Source: CAVQLX01 sp046727715
GTDB taxonomy: Bacteria > Desulfobacterota > Binatia > DP-6
NCBI GenBank assembly: GCA_046727715.1
Contig: JBKPDC010000319.1
Coordinates: 1 to 35,887, forward strand
Length of the DNA stretch: 35,887 nt
Direction: 5' to 3'
Shown: positions 6,521-16,921 of the stretch, piece after piece
Layout of the letters: each line of letters begins with the position of its first letter
Numbering within the stretch: position 1 is the first letter of the stretch
Notes under the pieces: generated by a model
Databases searched by the model: none
What the model was told of the DNA's origin: nothing
Seen by the model: only the letters and a program-made list of their open reading frames with translations
Program-made: the position numbers and the translations under genes

Positions 6521-8968
6521 TCAGAACTGGAAAGGCCCGCCGAACGAGAACAGCACGAGCTGCTTCTGGTCGCCGGGCTTGGTGTTGAACGGGAACCCCA
6601 CTTCCACGCGCAGCGGCCCCAGCGGCGACAGCCACCGCATGCCGCCGCCGGCCGCGTAGCGCGCGTCGTCGATGAGGTCGTTCTGGTCGCCGCCGTACGC
6701 GTTGCCGGCGTCGAGGAACACGACACCCTTCAGCCCGATGCCCTGCACCAGAGGGAAGATCATCTCGTTGTTCAAGATGAGCTGCGAGGTGCCCCCAACC
6801 GGCGCGCTCGTGAACGGCTGCCCGCGGGTGTTCTTGCGGAACTGCCGCGGCCCCAGCGTGCGCGGCTCGAAGCCACGGATCGAGTTGATGCCGCCCGGGA
6901 AGTAGCGCTCGAAGAGCGGCAGCTCGTTGCCGTCGACGCCGGTGTCGCCGACACCGTACGCGCCCGCGGCGCCCAGCGAGTAGGTGAAATCGCCGAAGGT
7001 CTTCGAGCGCAGGAACGTGTAGTACCAGCGCGAACGTGCCTCCGCCTTGACGAAACGCTCGCCGCCGAGGCCGGCGAGCTCCACCGACAGGTCCTGCGCC
7101 GACCCCGCGGTGGGGTCGAAGTAGTGGTTCAGCGTATTGCGCGAGACACGCGGCGTGATGCTGCTGATCAGGCTCGTGCCCTCGGCTTCCCGGATGTCGA
7201 CCGGCGCATCGAACCCCACGTCGCTGATCTTGGCCTGCTCGATGCGGTAGTCGGCGCCGACGCGCACTTCGTCCAGGGGAATCCCCCACAGCGACTCCCA
7301 GCCGAACGCAGTCACCGGATAGGTGACCTGGAAGCTGCCGCCCGTGCCGGTGCGGTCGAAGTCCTCGAAGGCCAGGCGCCAGCTGAAGGCGTCGAACCCG
7401 ACGGTGAGCGGGGTGCCGCGGAAGTACGGCTCCGTGAAGGAGAGGATGATGTTGCGGCGGATGGACCCGATGTCGACGTTGGCGACCAGGCGCTGCCCGC
7501 GACCGAAGAGGTTGTTCTCCTGGATGCGTACGTTGAAGAGCAGGTTGTCGGCCGAGCTGAAGCCCGCCCCGGCACTGAACGACCCGGTCTGCGCCTCCTT
7601 CACGTCCACGACCACGTCCATGCGGTCCTCCGCGACGGGACTCTTGCGGGTCGTGACGTTGACTTCCTGGAAGAAGCCGACACGCTGGAGGGCCTCCCGG
7701 CTCTTGCGCAGCTTGGTGGCGGAGAAGAGCTCCTGCTCCTGGAGCCGCATCTCGCGCCGCACGACGTAGTCGCGGGTCTTCGAGTTGCCGGTCACCTCGA
7801 TGCGATCGACCGTGACCGGACTGCCGCGTTCCACCTGGAAGGTGACGTTGACCACCTTGTCCTCGGGGTCGACCTCGGTGGCCGGGTCGATGTTCGCGAA
7901 GGCGAAGCCGCCCTCGGACAGCCGTTCGGTGAGCCGCTGGACGTCGTCACGCAGGGCGCTCGCGCTGAATACCTCGCCGGGCTTGGTCGCCATGTCAGGA
8001 GGCAGGCGCGTTTCCTCCTCGGGAAGCCCGGGGCCGGCGATCTCGACCTTGCCGATGTTGAACTGCGGGCCCTCGTCGATCTTGATGACCACGACCAGCC
8101 CGTCTTCCCGCCGCTCCACCTTCGGCTCGTCGATCCGCGCGGTCACGTAGCCATTGTCGTAGTACCACGCGGTGAGGCGCTCGACGTCGGTGCGCAGGAC
8201 GTCCTTGTTCAGGTTGCCCGCTCCCGTGATGGGCGTCAGGATCCACGCCTCCTTGGTCTGGAGCAGGCCGCGCAGCTTGCGGCTCGAGAAGGCCTCGTTG
8301 CCGACGAACTCGATGTCCTTCACGCGCACGGGCGACGACTCGGTCACCGTGTAGCGCACGTCCACCTCGTTCTCGCCCACCGGCACGGTGTCGTAGGTGA
8401 TCTTGGCGTCGAGATACCCCTTGTCGGCGTAGAGCTTGCGCGCCCCCTCGATGCCCTGACGCGCCTTCTCCGGGTCGAGGATGGTGTGCGGGCGCACGCG
8501 CAGCGCGCCCTCGATCTCTTCCTTCTTGAGTTTCTCGTTGCCCTCGACCGTGACGTTGCGTACGAGCGGCCGCTCCGTGACCTGGAAGGTGACCGTGACA
8601 CCGCCTTTGCGATCGGGGGTCACCTCGGCATTCACCTGATCGAAGAACCCCATGGCATAGATCGACTTGATGTCCTGGTCGACCGCCGTCCGGTCGAACG
8701 GACGGCCTTCCTGCGTCTGGAGGTGCACGCGAACCGCGTCCTCCTCGACCCGGATGTTGCCCTCAATACGGACGTGCGAAACCGTCTGCCCGGCCTGCCC
8801 CGTGTCGAGCACGTCGGCGAAGAGCGAGCGCCCGCTGCCGCGCTCCGGTGCCTCGGGCGCGGCCTGCGCCGGCACCCGGGAGGCAATGAGCATGAGCACG
8901 CCGAGCAACATCACCACCCACGGTCCCACGCGACCTCCTGCGACCACCTCTGTTCCCGCCACCCTCAT
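6521..8968 (-). CDS. bamA: Outer membrane protein assembly factor BamA
   Basis: Central Omp85 subunit of the BAM complex (815 aa), which folds beta-barrel proteins into the outer membrane. Seen: an N-terminal signal peptide (hydrophobic core VVMLLGVLMLIA, cleavage near AQA about residue 36), then five POTRA domains from about residue 60 to 445 with recurring VxGN motifs. A 16-strand barrel follows, with the loop-6 motif RGF at 698-700 and a C-terminal Phe in the terminal beta signal (GGPFQF). Length is typical. The start ATG 8968 overlaps the lolD stop as ATGA; the next gene ompH begins 23 bases after the bamA stop. No BamB-E lipoproteins are nearby. Function is assigned with high confidence from architecture and context. 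Confidence 0.96.
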   Translation of the reverse strand: MRVAGTEVVAGGRVGPWVVMLLGVLMLIASRVPAQAAPEAPERGSGRSLFADVLDTGQAGQTVSHVRIEGNIRVEEDAVRVHLQTQEGRPFDRTAVDQDIKSIYAMGFFDQVNAEVTPDRKGGVTVTFQVTERPLVRNVTVEGNEKLKKEEIEGALRVRPHTILDPEKARQGIEGARKLYADKGYLDAKITYDTVPVGENEVDVRYTVTESSPVRVKDIEFVGNEAFSSRKLRGLLQTKEAWILTPITGAGNLNKDVLRTDVERLTAWYYDNGYVTARIDEPKVERREDGLVVVIKIDEGPQFNIGKVEIAGPGLPEEETRLPPDMATKPGEVFSASALRDDVQRLTERLSEGGFAFANIDPATEVDPEDKVVNVTFQVERGSPVTVDRIEVTGNSKTRDYVVRREMRLQEQELFSATKLRKSREALQRVGFFQEVNVTTRKSPVAEDRMDVVVDVKEAQTGSFSAGAGFSSADNLLFNVRIQENNLFGRGQRLVANVDIGSIRRNIILSFTEPYFRGTPLTVGFDAFSWRLAFEDFDRTGTGGSFQVTYPVTAFGWESLWGIPLDEVRVGADYRIEQAKISDVGFDAPVDIREAEGTSLISSITPRVSRNTLNHYFDPTAGSAQDLSVELAGLGGERFVKAEARSRWYYTFLRSKTFGDFTYSLGAAGAYGVGDTGVDGNELPLFERYFPGGINSIRGFEPRTLGPRQFRKNTRGQPFTSAPVGGTSQLILNNEMIFPLVQGIGLKGVVFLDAGNAYGGDQNDLIDDARYAAGGGMRWLSPLGPLRVEVGFPFNTKPGDQKQLVLFSFGGPFQF

Positions 8969-9687
8969 CCGACGCCACGCCGCGGCGTGGGTCCGGCCGC
9001 CGCGGGCTCGATCCGGCCGCCCACCAGACGCAGCGTGCGTTCCATCGCGGCCGCCAGCCGATCGTTGTGCGTCGCGACGACCAGCGTGGATCCGCTCTCC
9101 TCGTTCAGCGCGAGGAGCAGCTCGTGCACCCGCTCGCCGGTGGCGGGATCGAGGTTACCGGTGGGCTCGTCGGCGAGGAGCAAGCGTGGCCGGCGCATCA
9201 CCGCCCGCGCCACCGCCACGCGCTGCTGCTCGCCACCCGACAGCTCGCCCGGCCGGTGCAGCAGCCTGGCCCCCAGGCCGACGCGCTCGAGCAGCGCTGC
9301 GGCGCGGGCACGGACCTCGCGGACCGGTTCCCGGGCGATGAGCGCCGGGAGCATGACGTTTTCCAGCGCCGTGAAATCGGCGAGCAGGTGATGGAACTGG
9401 AAGACGAAGCCCACTTCGCGGTTGCGCAGCGCCGCAATCTCGGCCTCCGGGCGCGCGAACACGTCCACGCCGTCGAGCAGCAGCTGCCCTCCGGACGGCG
9501 CGTCGAGGGCCCCCAGGAGGTGCAGGAGCGTGCTCTTGCCGACCCCCGATTCCCCGATGATCGCCACCCGCTCGCCGGCGGCGATCTCCAGATCGAGTCC
9601 CCGAAGCACCTCGACGACCGCTGGTCCGTCGACGTAGCGCTTCACCAGGCCCCGCGCCTCCACCAGCAGCGTCACCCCCGCGGACAT
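8965..9687 (-). CDS. lolD: Lipoprotein-releasing ABC transporter ATPase LolD
   Basis: Cytoplasmic ATPase (240 aa) that powers release of outer-membrane lipoproteins from the inner membrane to LolA. Seen: Walker A GESGVGKST at residues 44-52, a Q-loop VFQFHHLLADFTALENV, the signature LSGGEQQRVAVARA, Walker B LLLADEPTGNLD and the switch histidine VVATHND. The PTGNLD ending and the HHLL segment fit the LolD/MacB subfamily. It starts 6 bases after the stop of the LolC/E-type permease, its obvious partner, and its TGA overlaps the bamA ATG. The permease next door argues for LolD over the related cell-division ATPase FtsE or the exporter MacB. Confidence 0.93.
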   Translation of the reverse strand: MSAGVTLLVEARGLVKRYVDGPAVVEVLRGLDLEIAAGERVAIIGESGVGKSTLLHLLGALDAPSGGQLLLDGVDVFARPEAEIAALRNREVGFVFQFHHLLADFTALENVMLPALIAREPVREVRARAAALLERVGLGARLLHRPGELSGGEQQRVAVARAVMRRPRLLLADEPTGNLDPATGERVHELLLALNEESGSTLVVATHNDRLAAAMERTLRLVGGRIEPAAAGPTPRRGVG

Positions 9688-9693
9688 GCGGCG

Positions 9694-10952
9694 CTACTCA
9701 TATCGGATCACCTCGACGGGGACCAGGCTCGCGGCCCGCCGTGCCGGGGACAGCGCCGCGACCAGGCAGATGCCGATCGAGGCCAGGGCGACGACGGCGA
9801 AGTTCACCGGGTCGATGCGGACCGGGAGGGTGTTCACCAGGAAGACGTCCTTCGGCAGGTCGACGAACTGGTAGCGCGCCAGGAGCCAGCATCCGGCGAG
9901 CCCGAGGAGATTGCCGAGGACGGTTCCGGCGAGGCCGATGACGGCTCCGTTCAAGATGAAGATGCGCCCGATCGCCGCGCTCGATGCGCCCATGGATTTG
10001 AGAATGGCGATGTCGCGGCGCTTCTCCTTCACCACCATGGTGAGCGACGCCAGGATGTTGAATGCCGCGACCACCACGATGAGCGTGAGGACGATGCCGT
10101 ACACCACCTTCTCCAGCCTGAGCGCGGAGAACAGGTTGCGGTTCACCTCCATCCAGTCGCGGGCGCGGTACGGGAACCCGCCCAGCGCGCGCTCGACCGC
10201 GCGCGCCGTCGCGCGGGCGCCATAGACGTCGTTTACGCGCACCTCGATGGCGCTGACGGACTCGTCCTGATCGAAGAAGCGCTGCGCGTCCGCCAGGTTC
10301 ATGTACGCGAGCGTCGTGTCGTACTCGAACATGCCGGAGTCGAAGACCCCGACCAGCACGAACCGCTTCATGCGCGGCACCATGCCGGTGGGCCCCGGCG
10401 TGCCGAGCGGCGAGATCACGTTCAGGACGTCACCCGGGCCGACGGCGAGCTGCCGCGCGAGCTCGTGGCCAATCATGATCCCCGGGAGCTCGACCATCCC
10501 GCCGCCTTCGTCGGCAGGCAGCGTGATCGGCTGGGGGCGTCCCAGCTCGGCCAGGCTCCCGCTCTTCATGTGCCGCGCGACGTCGATGACGGCGTCGGCC
10601 TGCGCGGGATCGATGCCGCGCACCACCACGCCCGAGACGCTGCGCCCGATCCCGAGCATGGCTTGCCCGTACACGACGGGCGACGCCGCCTTCACGTCGG
10701 GCACCTGGCGCACCTTGGCCACCACGCCCTGCCAGTCGCCCAGTCCGCCGCTGAAGCTCGTCAGGGTGACGTGCGGGTTGAAGCCCAGGATCTTGTTGCG
10801 CAGCTCGTACTCGAGGCCCGTCATGACCGCGAGCACGATGAGAAGGGTCGCGACGCCGATGGTGACCCCTGCGAGCGAGAGCGCGGAGATCAAGGACAGA
10901 AACGCCCGCCGGCGGGATCGCAGGTACCGCATCCCGACCGCCAGCTCCCAGC

Positions 10953-10956
<4 letters not shown>
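9694..10956 (-). CDS. lolC: LolC/LolE-family lipoprotein-releasing permease (single, LolF-like)
   Basis: A 420-aa inner-membrane permease of the FtsX/MacB-like LolCE family. Seen: one N-terminal membrane helix after the typical amphipathic start (YLRSRRRAFLSLISALSLAGV), a large periplasmic domain (about 45-270), then three C-terminal helices including the conserved loop MVVKEKRRDIAILKSMGAS. The C-terminus is RRAASLVPVEVIRYE. The start is GTG 10956, overlapping the lysS TGA; in-frame sequence upstream only shadows lysS. Only one such permease is encoded beside lolD, so it probably forms a homodimer as described for LolF-type systems in place of the LolC/LolE heterodimer. A second copy elsewhere in the genome cannot be excluded. 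Confidence 0.92.
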
Positions 10957-12440
<1,484 letters not shown>

Positions 12441-12465
12441 ACCTCGAGTGGTCGAAAGTCAGGTG

Positions 12466-12494
12466 GTGTTACTGGTTGCGGGGCAGGCGGTCAA
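12466..12494 (-). promoter_or_regulatory. Sigma70-like promoter of the lysS-msbA envelope operon
   Basis: Minus strand: -35 TTGACC (12494-12489), a 17-base spacer, -10 TAACAC (12471-12466). The predicted transcript starts near 12459, about 19 bases before the lysS ATG. The -35 box contains the TGA stop of the upstream repeat-protein gene, so the two genes abut but may be transcribed separately. Called by eye from the pattern shared with other promoters in the window. Confidence 0.5.
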
Positions 12495-14872
12495 GGAACG
12501 ATCGCGCCGCCGGGATCGACCAGCAGCAGCGCGGACCGCGCGCTCGCCCCGACCAGGTCGACGACGACGGCGAGCTGGTCGCTGCGGTTCAGGTCGAAAG
12601 ACCCGAACTCCGCGATCGTGCCCCCGAGCGGCGAGGGGCCGCCGGGCAGCCCCACGGTCTCGACCGGCGGCGCCGGCGCGTCGGCAGCCGGCACCCGATC
12701 CGCCCCCACCCGGTAGAGGCCGGGCGAGGTCGGGACTCCGATCAACCTGCCGAGGAAGACCGCGCTCGACCCGCCGAGCGACGGCGACAGGAAGGCGCGG
12801 AAGGCTCCGCCGGGGACCGCGTCGTTGGTGCCCACCAGCAGGCCGACCGCACGCCGTGACGCCAGGAATACCCCTTCGCGCCCGGCCTGGTCGACGGTGG
12901 CGCGGAAGGCAACGAGCTTGGCATTCGCGTCGGGTGGGTCGAAGCTCTCGAACCGGCCCCCGAGCCGGCCCGGGGCGCCGCTGCCCTGCGCCGCGAGCGG
13001 CTTCGCCTTCGCTCCCTGGAGCAGGAACAGCTTCGCGCGTCGACCGCTCTCGCCGCCGACTTGGGCCACGAACGCCATGCGACGGCCACCCAGCACCGCG
13101 GGCGTCCCGAAGCTGTCGAAGGCGCCGCCCCCCGGGGCGGGTTTTCGCGCGCGCACGACGGGCTGCGGGCCGCGCGCGATGTCCCGCGGCGCGCTCGCGC
13201 AGCTCTTGGAACTTTCCAGGCGCACGATGGGCTGCGGGCGGCCGCGGTGAAAGACGAGCGCGCGGGGAAACTGAGTGAAGTTGAGGCTGGCCTCGAAGGC
13301 CATCTCCCCGCGCGGCCCGATCCCGGCGCGCGCCAGCGGATCGAGCGTGCCGGCGAAGAAGTCGACCAGGCAGCCACCTCGGATGCGCTCCGAGCCCTGG
13401 GCGACGACGCGCAGGCGGTGCCCGGTCCGGATGATGACCGCCCGGCTGGCGTTGCCGGTCTGCACATCGGCACCGAAGGCCACGATGCCGGGCGCGTCCG
13501 CAGCTGGCGGATCGAAGCCCACGAACGTGCCTCCGAGCGGCGTCGGCCCGCCGATGAACGCCACGGTCTCGAGCGGGGCACCGGGCGAGGCCACGAAGAT
13601 CCCCTCGCGCGTCCCTGTGAACACCGCATCCTCGGCCGCACCGCGGACGCTGGGGTCGCTGAAGCGAAAGCGCTCCAACCCCGTGTCGATGTCGGTCTGC
13701 CCGCCGCTGCGGGCCAGGACCGTGACGACGCCGGCGCGGTAGACGAACAGCGACGGGCCGCTGCCGATGACGGAGGCGGGCAACACCAGGCTCCCGTCGT
13801 CGGCGAGCGCCGGGTCGCGGAAGCGCACCAGCACCCCCGCTGCGGTGTTGCCGCGGGAGTCCGCGATGCGCGTCGTGGTCCCGTCGGGCGCCGCGACGAA
13901 GATCGCCGCGCGGGTCTCCTTTCCGCCCGTCAGCGTGGCGCGGAACGCGATCGCCCCTGCGGCATTGATGCTCGGCGTGAGCGACGAGACGAGCGTGCGG
14001 ACGCTCTCGCCTTCGTCCCCCAGAGGATCGCCCTCGCGCACGACGGCTTGCACCAGCGGCACCGAGCCCGCGGTATCGACCCGGAACACGCCGCCGGTCC
14101 CGTCGCTCAGATCGCCGCGGAAGGCGAAGGTGCCGCTGTCGTTCATGGACGGGTTCGTCACGCGGCGGAACCTGCCCCCGACGGGACTCGTCTCCTCGAC
14201 CTCGACGACGGCCTGCACGCGATCGCCGGCGGACACGAACAGCCCGTCGCGGCCGCGTGCCACGCTGCCAAGGAAGCCCACCCGCCCGTCGGCGGAGACG
14301 CCGACCAGGTGCACCCCCGCGAACGCGGGACCGGTGCGCACGATCGCTGTCGGCACGCCGACGCCGTAGCGAAAGAGTCCCGTGCTGCCGTCGTCGAGGA
14401 TAGCGGTGAACGCGATGTGGCCCTGCGCGCCATACGCGACCCCGGCCACGAACTCCGCCAACGTGCCGCCCCCCGGCGCGGGGTCGCCGGTCGCAGCCAC
14501 GACGTCGGTGGTCGTCGCGCAACAGCGGAGGATCCGGCTCCCCCCGCCAACGAGGAAGGCGCGGACCGCCACGCAGCCGTCCGGCCCGAGTGCCGGGGTG
14601 CTCACGCCCGCCACCACCGCGCCATCGGCCAGGACGTCACCGGCGGCCACCACGTGCATAAGGTCCTCCCTGCGACGCTGGAACGCTCCGGTCGAGCTGC
14701 CGAGGAACGTGACGCTCCCGTCGCCCATCAGCGCGACGTCGCTGAAGCTCGAGAACGGCAAGCCGAGTGGAAACGGGGGCGCGCCGCCGGTGGTCACCAC
14801 GGGAACGCTGGCCGCACGTGACGCGACGGCCGCCAGCGTCAGGGACAGGACGGTCAGCGAGCGCGGGAACAC
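12491..14872 (-). CDS. Secreted NxxGxxAF tandem-repeat protein of unknown function
   Basis: A 793-aa predicted exported protein made largely of repeats about 55-75 residues apart. Each contains a segment like SINAAGAIAFRATL or SMNDSGTFAFRGDL (N-x-x-G-x-x-A-F), alternating with phrases like GLFRVG, EGIFVASPG and GGxFxxFDPP. This resembles the 'choice-of-anchor tandem repeat NxxGxxAF' family, probably a beta-propeller or beta-solenoid surface protein; that naming is from memory. The start GTG 14872 gives a clean signal peptide (MFPRSLTVLSLTLAAVASRAA) and sits 6 bases after a -10-like box. A longer opening to GTG 15037 would put 55 charged residues before the signal. The C-terminus ends abruptly at GGAIVP with no visible anchor. 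It is transcribed towards lysS and divergent from the glycosyltransferase gene. No catalytic motif is seen. Confidence 0.75.
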   Translation of the reverse strand: MFPRSLTVLSLTLAAVASRAASVPVVTTGGAPPFPLGLPFSSFSDVALMGDGSVTFLGSSTGAFQRRREDLMHVVAAGDVLADGAVVAGVSTPALGPDGCVAVRAFLVGGGSRILRCCATTTDVVAATGDPAPGGGTLAEFVAGVAYGAQGHIAFTAILDDGSTGLFRYGVGVPTAIVRTGPAFAGVHLVGVSADGRVGFLGSVARGRDGLFVSAGDRVQAVVEVEETSPVGGRFRRVTNPSMNDSGTFAFRGDLSDGTGGVFRVDTAGSVPLVQAVVREGDPLGDEGESVRTLVSSLTPSINAAGAIAFRATLTGGKETRAAIFVAAPDGTTTRIADSRGNTAAGVLVRFRDPALADDGSLVLPASVIGSGPSLFVYRAGVVTVLARSGGQTDIDTGLERFRFSDPSVRGAAEDAVFTGTREGIFVASPGAPLETVAFIGGPTPLGGTFVGFDPPAADAPGIVAFGADVQTGNASRAVIIRTGHRLRVVAQGSERIRGGCLVDFFAGTLDPLARAGIGPRGEMAFEASLNFTQFPRALVFHRGRPQPIVRLESSKSCASAPRDIARGPQPVVRARKPAPGGGAFDSFGTPAVLGGRRMAFVAQVGGESGRRAKLFLLQGAKAKPLAAQGSGAPGRLGGRFESFDPPDANAKLVAFRATVDQAGREGVFLASRRAVGLLVGTNDAVPGGAFRAFLSPSLGGSSAVFLGRLIGVPTSPGLYRVGADRVPAADAPAPPVETVGLPGGPSPLGGTIAEFGSFDLNRSDQLAVVVDLVGASARSALLLVDPGGAIVP

Positions 14873-14878
14873 GGAGCG

Positions 14879-14907
14879 GACATACGGGGCAAATCCAATG
14901 CCGGCAA
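14879..14907 (-). promoter_or_regulatory. Promoter of the NxxGxxAF repeat-protein gene (leaderless)
   Basis: Minus strand: -35 TTGCCG (14907-14902), a 17-base spacer, -10 TATGTC (14884-14879), then six bases to GTG 14872. The transcript would begin at or next to the start codon. This favours the short start over GTG 15037. Between this promoter and that of the divergent glycosyltransferase gene, 14908-15064 shows nothing I can name. Confidence 0.45.
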
Positions 14908-15064
14908 ATCGCGCGCCCACCCGGCATTTCGGGGACCTGGCGGCGATCAGGCTGCGACGATCGTGCAGCCGTGCATGGTCGCTCGTACTCGGGGCCCGCC
15001 ACGGCACATCCCTCGGTCCTGGCGTTTGCGTGGCCACCGCCGGGGAACCGCTCCATCATCTGTC

Positions 15065-15094
15065 TTGACAGCGCGCCGTGCCGACCGCTACACG
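15065..15094 (+). promoter_or_regulatory. Promoter of the GT39-like glycosyltransferase gene
   Basis: A perfect -35 TTGACA (15065-15070) is followed after 18 bases by TACACG (15089-15094), or after 17 by CTACAC. The transcript would start near 15101, leaving a ~36-base leader with GGAG about 12 bases before ATG 15137. Unlike several other genes here, this one has a normal leader. Confidence 0.45.
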
Positions 15095-15136
15095 CCCGTC
15101 GCGCAGCCGGCGTTTCACGAGGAGAACGGATCAAGC

Positions 15137-16870
15137 ATGACAGCTTCGGTCGGCCGCGTCGGCCGCGAAGCGCACGCCTCGTCGAGCGCCGCGCGACGGC
15201 TCCTCCCCTGGGTGCTCCTGCTGAGTGCGGCGCTGAATGCCTACCAGATCTGGTGGGGGCTGCCGCTCTGTCGTCCCATCGCGCGGGAGAGCTCCCACGC
15301 GGCCCGACCGGAAGGCTCCGGGAGCAAGAAGCAGGCTGCGGACCGGGAAGCGGTCGTCGCCTGGGGAACCGACGAGGTCGCTCCCATGGGCCCCCTGGTC
15401 TACGCCAAGCGTACCTTCGTCGATGGCTCCTGGTCCCACAAGTATCCGGCGTTCCACTTCATGCTTCTGAACGCGGCGTATGCCCCAGTCTTCGCATACC
15501 TCCTGCTCTCCGGACGGCTCTCGCTGGCGCATTTTTCGGACACCTGGCCCTATGGTTTCAGCGATCCGACCTCCTCCCTGACCATCCTCGTGCTGATCGC
15601 GCGCGTCGTGAGTGCTCTCATGGGCACTGCCGTCGTTGGACTCCTGTACGTCATCACAGAACGACTCTTCGAGGCGGCCTCTGGGCTCTTCGCCGCGCTG
15701 ATCGTGGCGGTGTGTTTTCCGTTCGTCTACTACTCGCACACGTCGAACCTGGACGTCCCCTATCTCTTCTGGTTCACGCTGGGCTGCGTGTTCTACCTCC
15801 GGCTCTTCGAGAACGGCCGCACACGGGACTATCTTCTCCTCGCGGTGTGCATGGCCCTCGCCGTGGCCACCAAGGACCAGGCCTACGCGTTGCTCCCCTT
15901 CCTTCCGATCGCCCTGATCCTGGGGCGCCTGAGACAGGAGCGCGCGCGCGGACAGCACCGCGCCACGCCGCTCCCCTGGTCACAGTGGGGCTTGGCCGTC
16001 CTCGCGTTCGCCGCCACCTACGTGATCGCCGCCAACGTCCTCAACAATTGGCCGGGATACCTGCAGCACCTGCGACACATCGCCGGCCCCGGCTCGGCCG
16101 ATTATCAGGAGTTCCCGAACACGCTCGCCGGACACCTGGCCCTGCTGTCCAGGACGATCTCGCTCCTCGCGCAGAGCCTGAACCTTCCGCTCTTCGTCGT
16201 GTGCGTCGTCGGGATCGTCTGGAGCTTCAGGCGCTTCCCGGGGACCACCCTCGCGATTCTGGCGCCCGCCGTCTCGTATTACATCTTCTTTCTGGCGGTG
16301 ATCCTGTACGGGTACCCGCGCTTCCTGCTCCCCTTCGTCCTGGTGAGCGCGATCTTCGGCGGAAAGCTCCTGGGTGATCTGTGGGCGATCCGGCGGCCGG
16401 TGTCCTGGATGCTCCGGTCCGCCATCGTCCTGCTGCTCGCGTACTCGACCTATCGCGGCGCGTCGGTGGACTGGGTGCTGCGAGAGGATCCTCGCTATGC
16501 GGCGGAGCAGTGGCTCCGGTCACACGTTCCCGCGACCGCGGTGATCGAGGCCTACGGACCGTCGCAGTACCTCCCGCGGCTCCCGGGCCATCCACGAGCG
16601 CAAGGGCTCAACCTCGAAGGCTACGTGGAGGACGCCTTCCGGGAGAGAGCGCCCGACTACGTCGTGCTCGCACACGCCTACTACAAGCGCATCACAGAGG
16701 ACAAGGCCGACGATTTTGACCAGGAGGAGTTCCTGGACCATCTCTGGCACGGCGAGCTCGGGTACCGGACCGTCGCCGACTTCACGGCCGATGGCTTTGG
16801 CGCACCGAACCTGATTCCGGGGCTCAACTCGCGCATCGTCATCTTCGAGCGGACAGAGCGAGCGCGCTGA
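15137..16870 (+). CDS. GT39/PMT-like integral membrane glycosyltransferase
   Basis: A 577-aa polytopic membrane protein of the dolichyl-phosphate-mannose-protein mannosyltransferase/ArnT superfamily (GT-C fold), which moves sugars from a polyprenyl-phosphate donor to an acceptor on the periplasmic side. Seen: a first membrane helix (LLPWVLLLSAALNAYQIWW), then the acidic motif in WGTDEVAPMG where GT-C enzymes keep a catalytic Asp, a HKYP segment, NLDVPYLFW after helix 4-5, about ten hydrophobic helices up to residue ~450, and a soluble C-terminal domain of ~120 residues. The insertion between helix 1 and the acidic motif is longer and more charged than I expect. The start ATG 15137 has GGAG upstream. 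The acceptor is unknown: lipid A, protein or a polymer are all possible. Convergent with plsB. Confidence 0.8.
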   Translation: MTASVGRVGREAHASSSAARRLLPWVLLLSAALNAYQIWWGLPLCRPIARESSHAARPEGSGSKKQAADREAVVAWGTDEVAPMGPLVYAKRTFVDGSWSHKYPAFHFMLLNAAYAPVFAYLLLSGRLSLAHFSDTWPYGFSDPTSSLTILVLIARVVSALMGTAVVGLLYVITERLFEAASGLFAALIVAVCFPFVYYSHTSNLDVPYLFWFTLGCVFYLRLFENGRTRDYLLLAVCMALAVATKDQAYALLPFLPIALILGRLRQERARGQHRATPLPWSQWGLAVLAFAATYVIAANVLNNWPGYLQHLRHIAGPGSADYQEFPNTLAGHLALLSRTISLLAQSLNLPLFVVCVVGIVWSFRRFPGTTLAILAPAVSYYIFFLAVILYGYPRFLLPFVLVSAIFGGKLLGDLWAIRRPVSWMLRSAIVLLLAYSTYRGASVDWVLREDPRYAAEQWLRSHVPATAVIEAYGPSQYLPRLPGHPRAQGLNLEGYVEDAFRERAPDYVVLAHAYYKRITEDKADDFDQEEFLDHLWHGELGYRTVADFTADGFGAPNLIPGLNSRIVIFERTERAR

Positions 16871-16921
16871 CGGTCGGGGGACCTCGTAGATCCGGAGAAC
16901 CATGCCGGGCGATCTTGGCCG

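Noticed and set aside
14873..15037. Longer start (GTG 15037) for the repeat protein
   Set aside because: It would bury the signal peptide 55 residues inside the protein and would cover the -35/-10 pair at 14879-14907.
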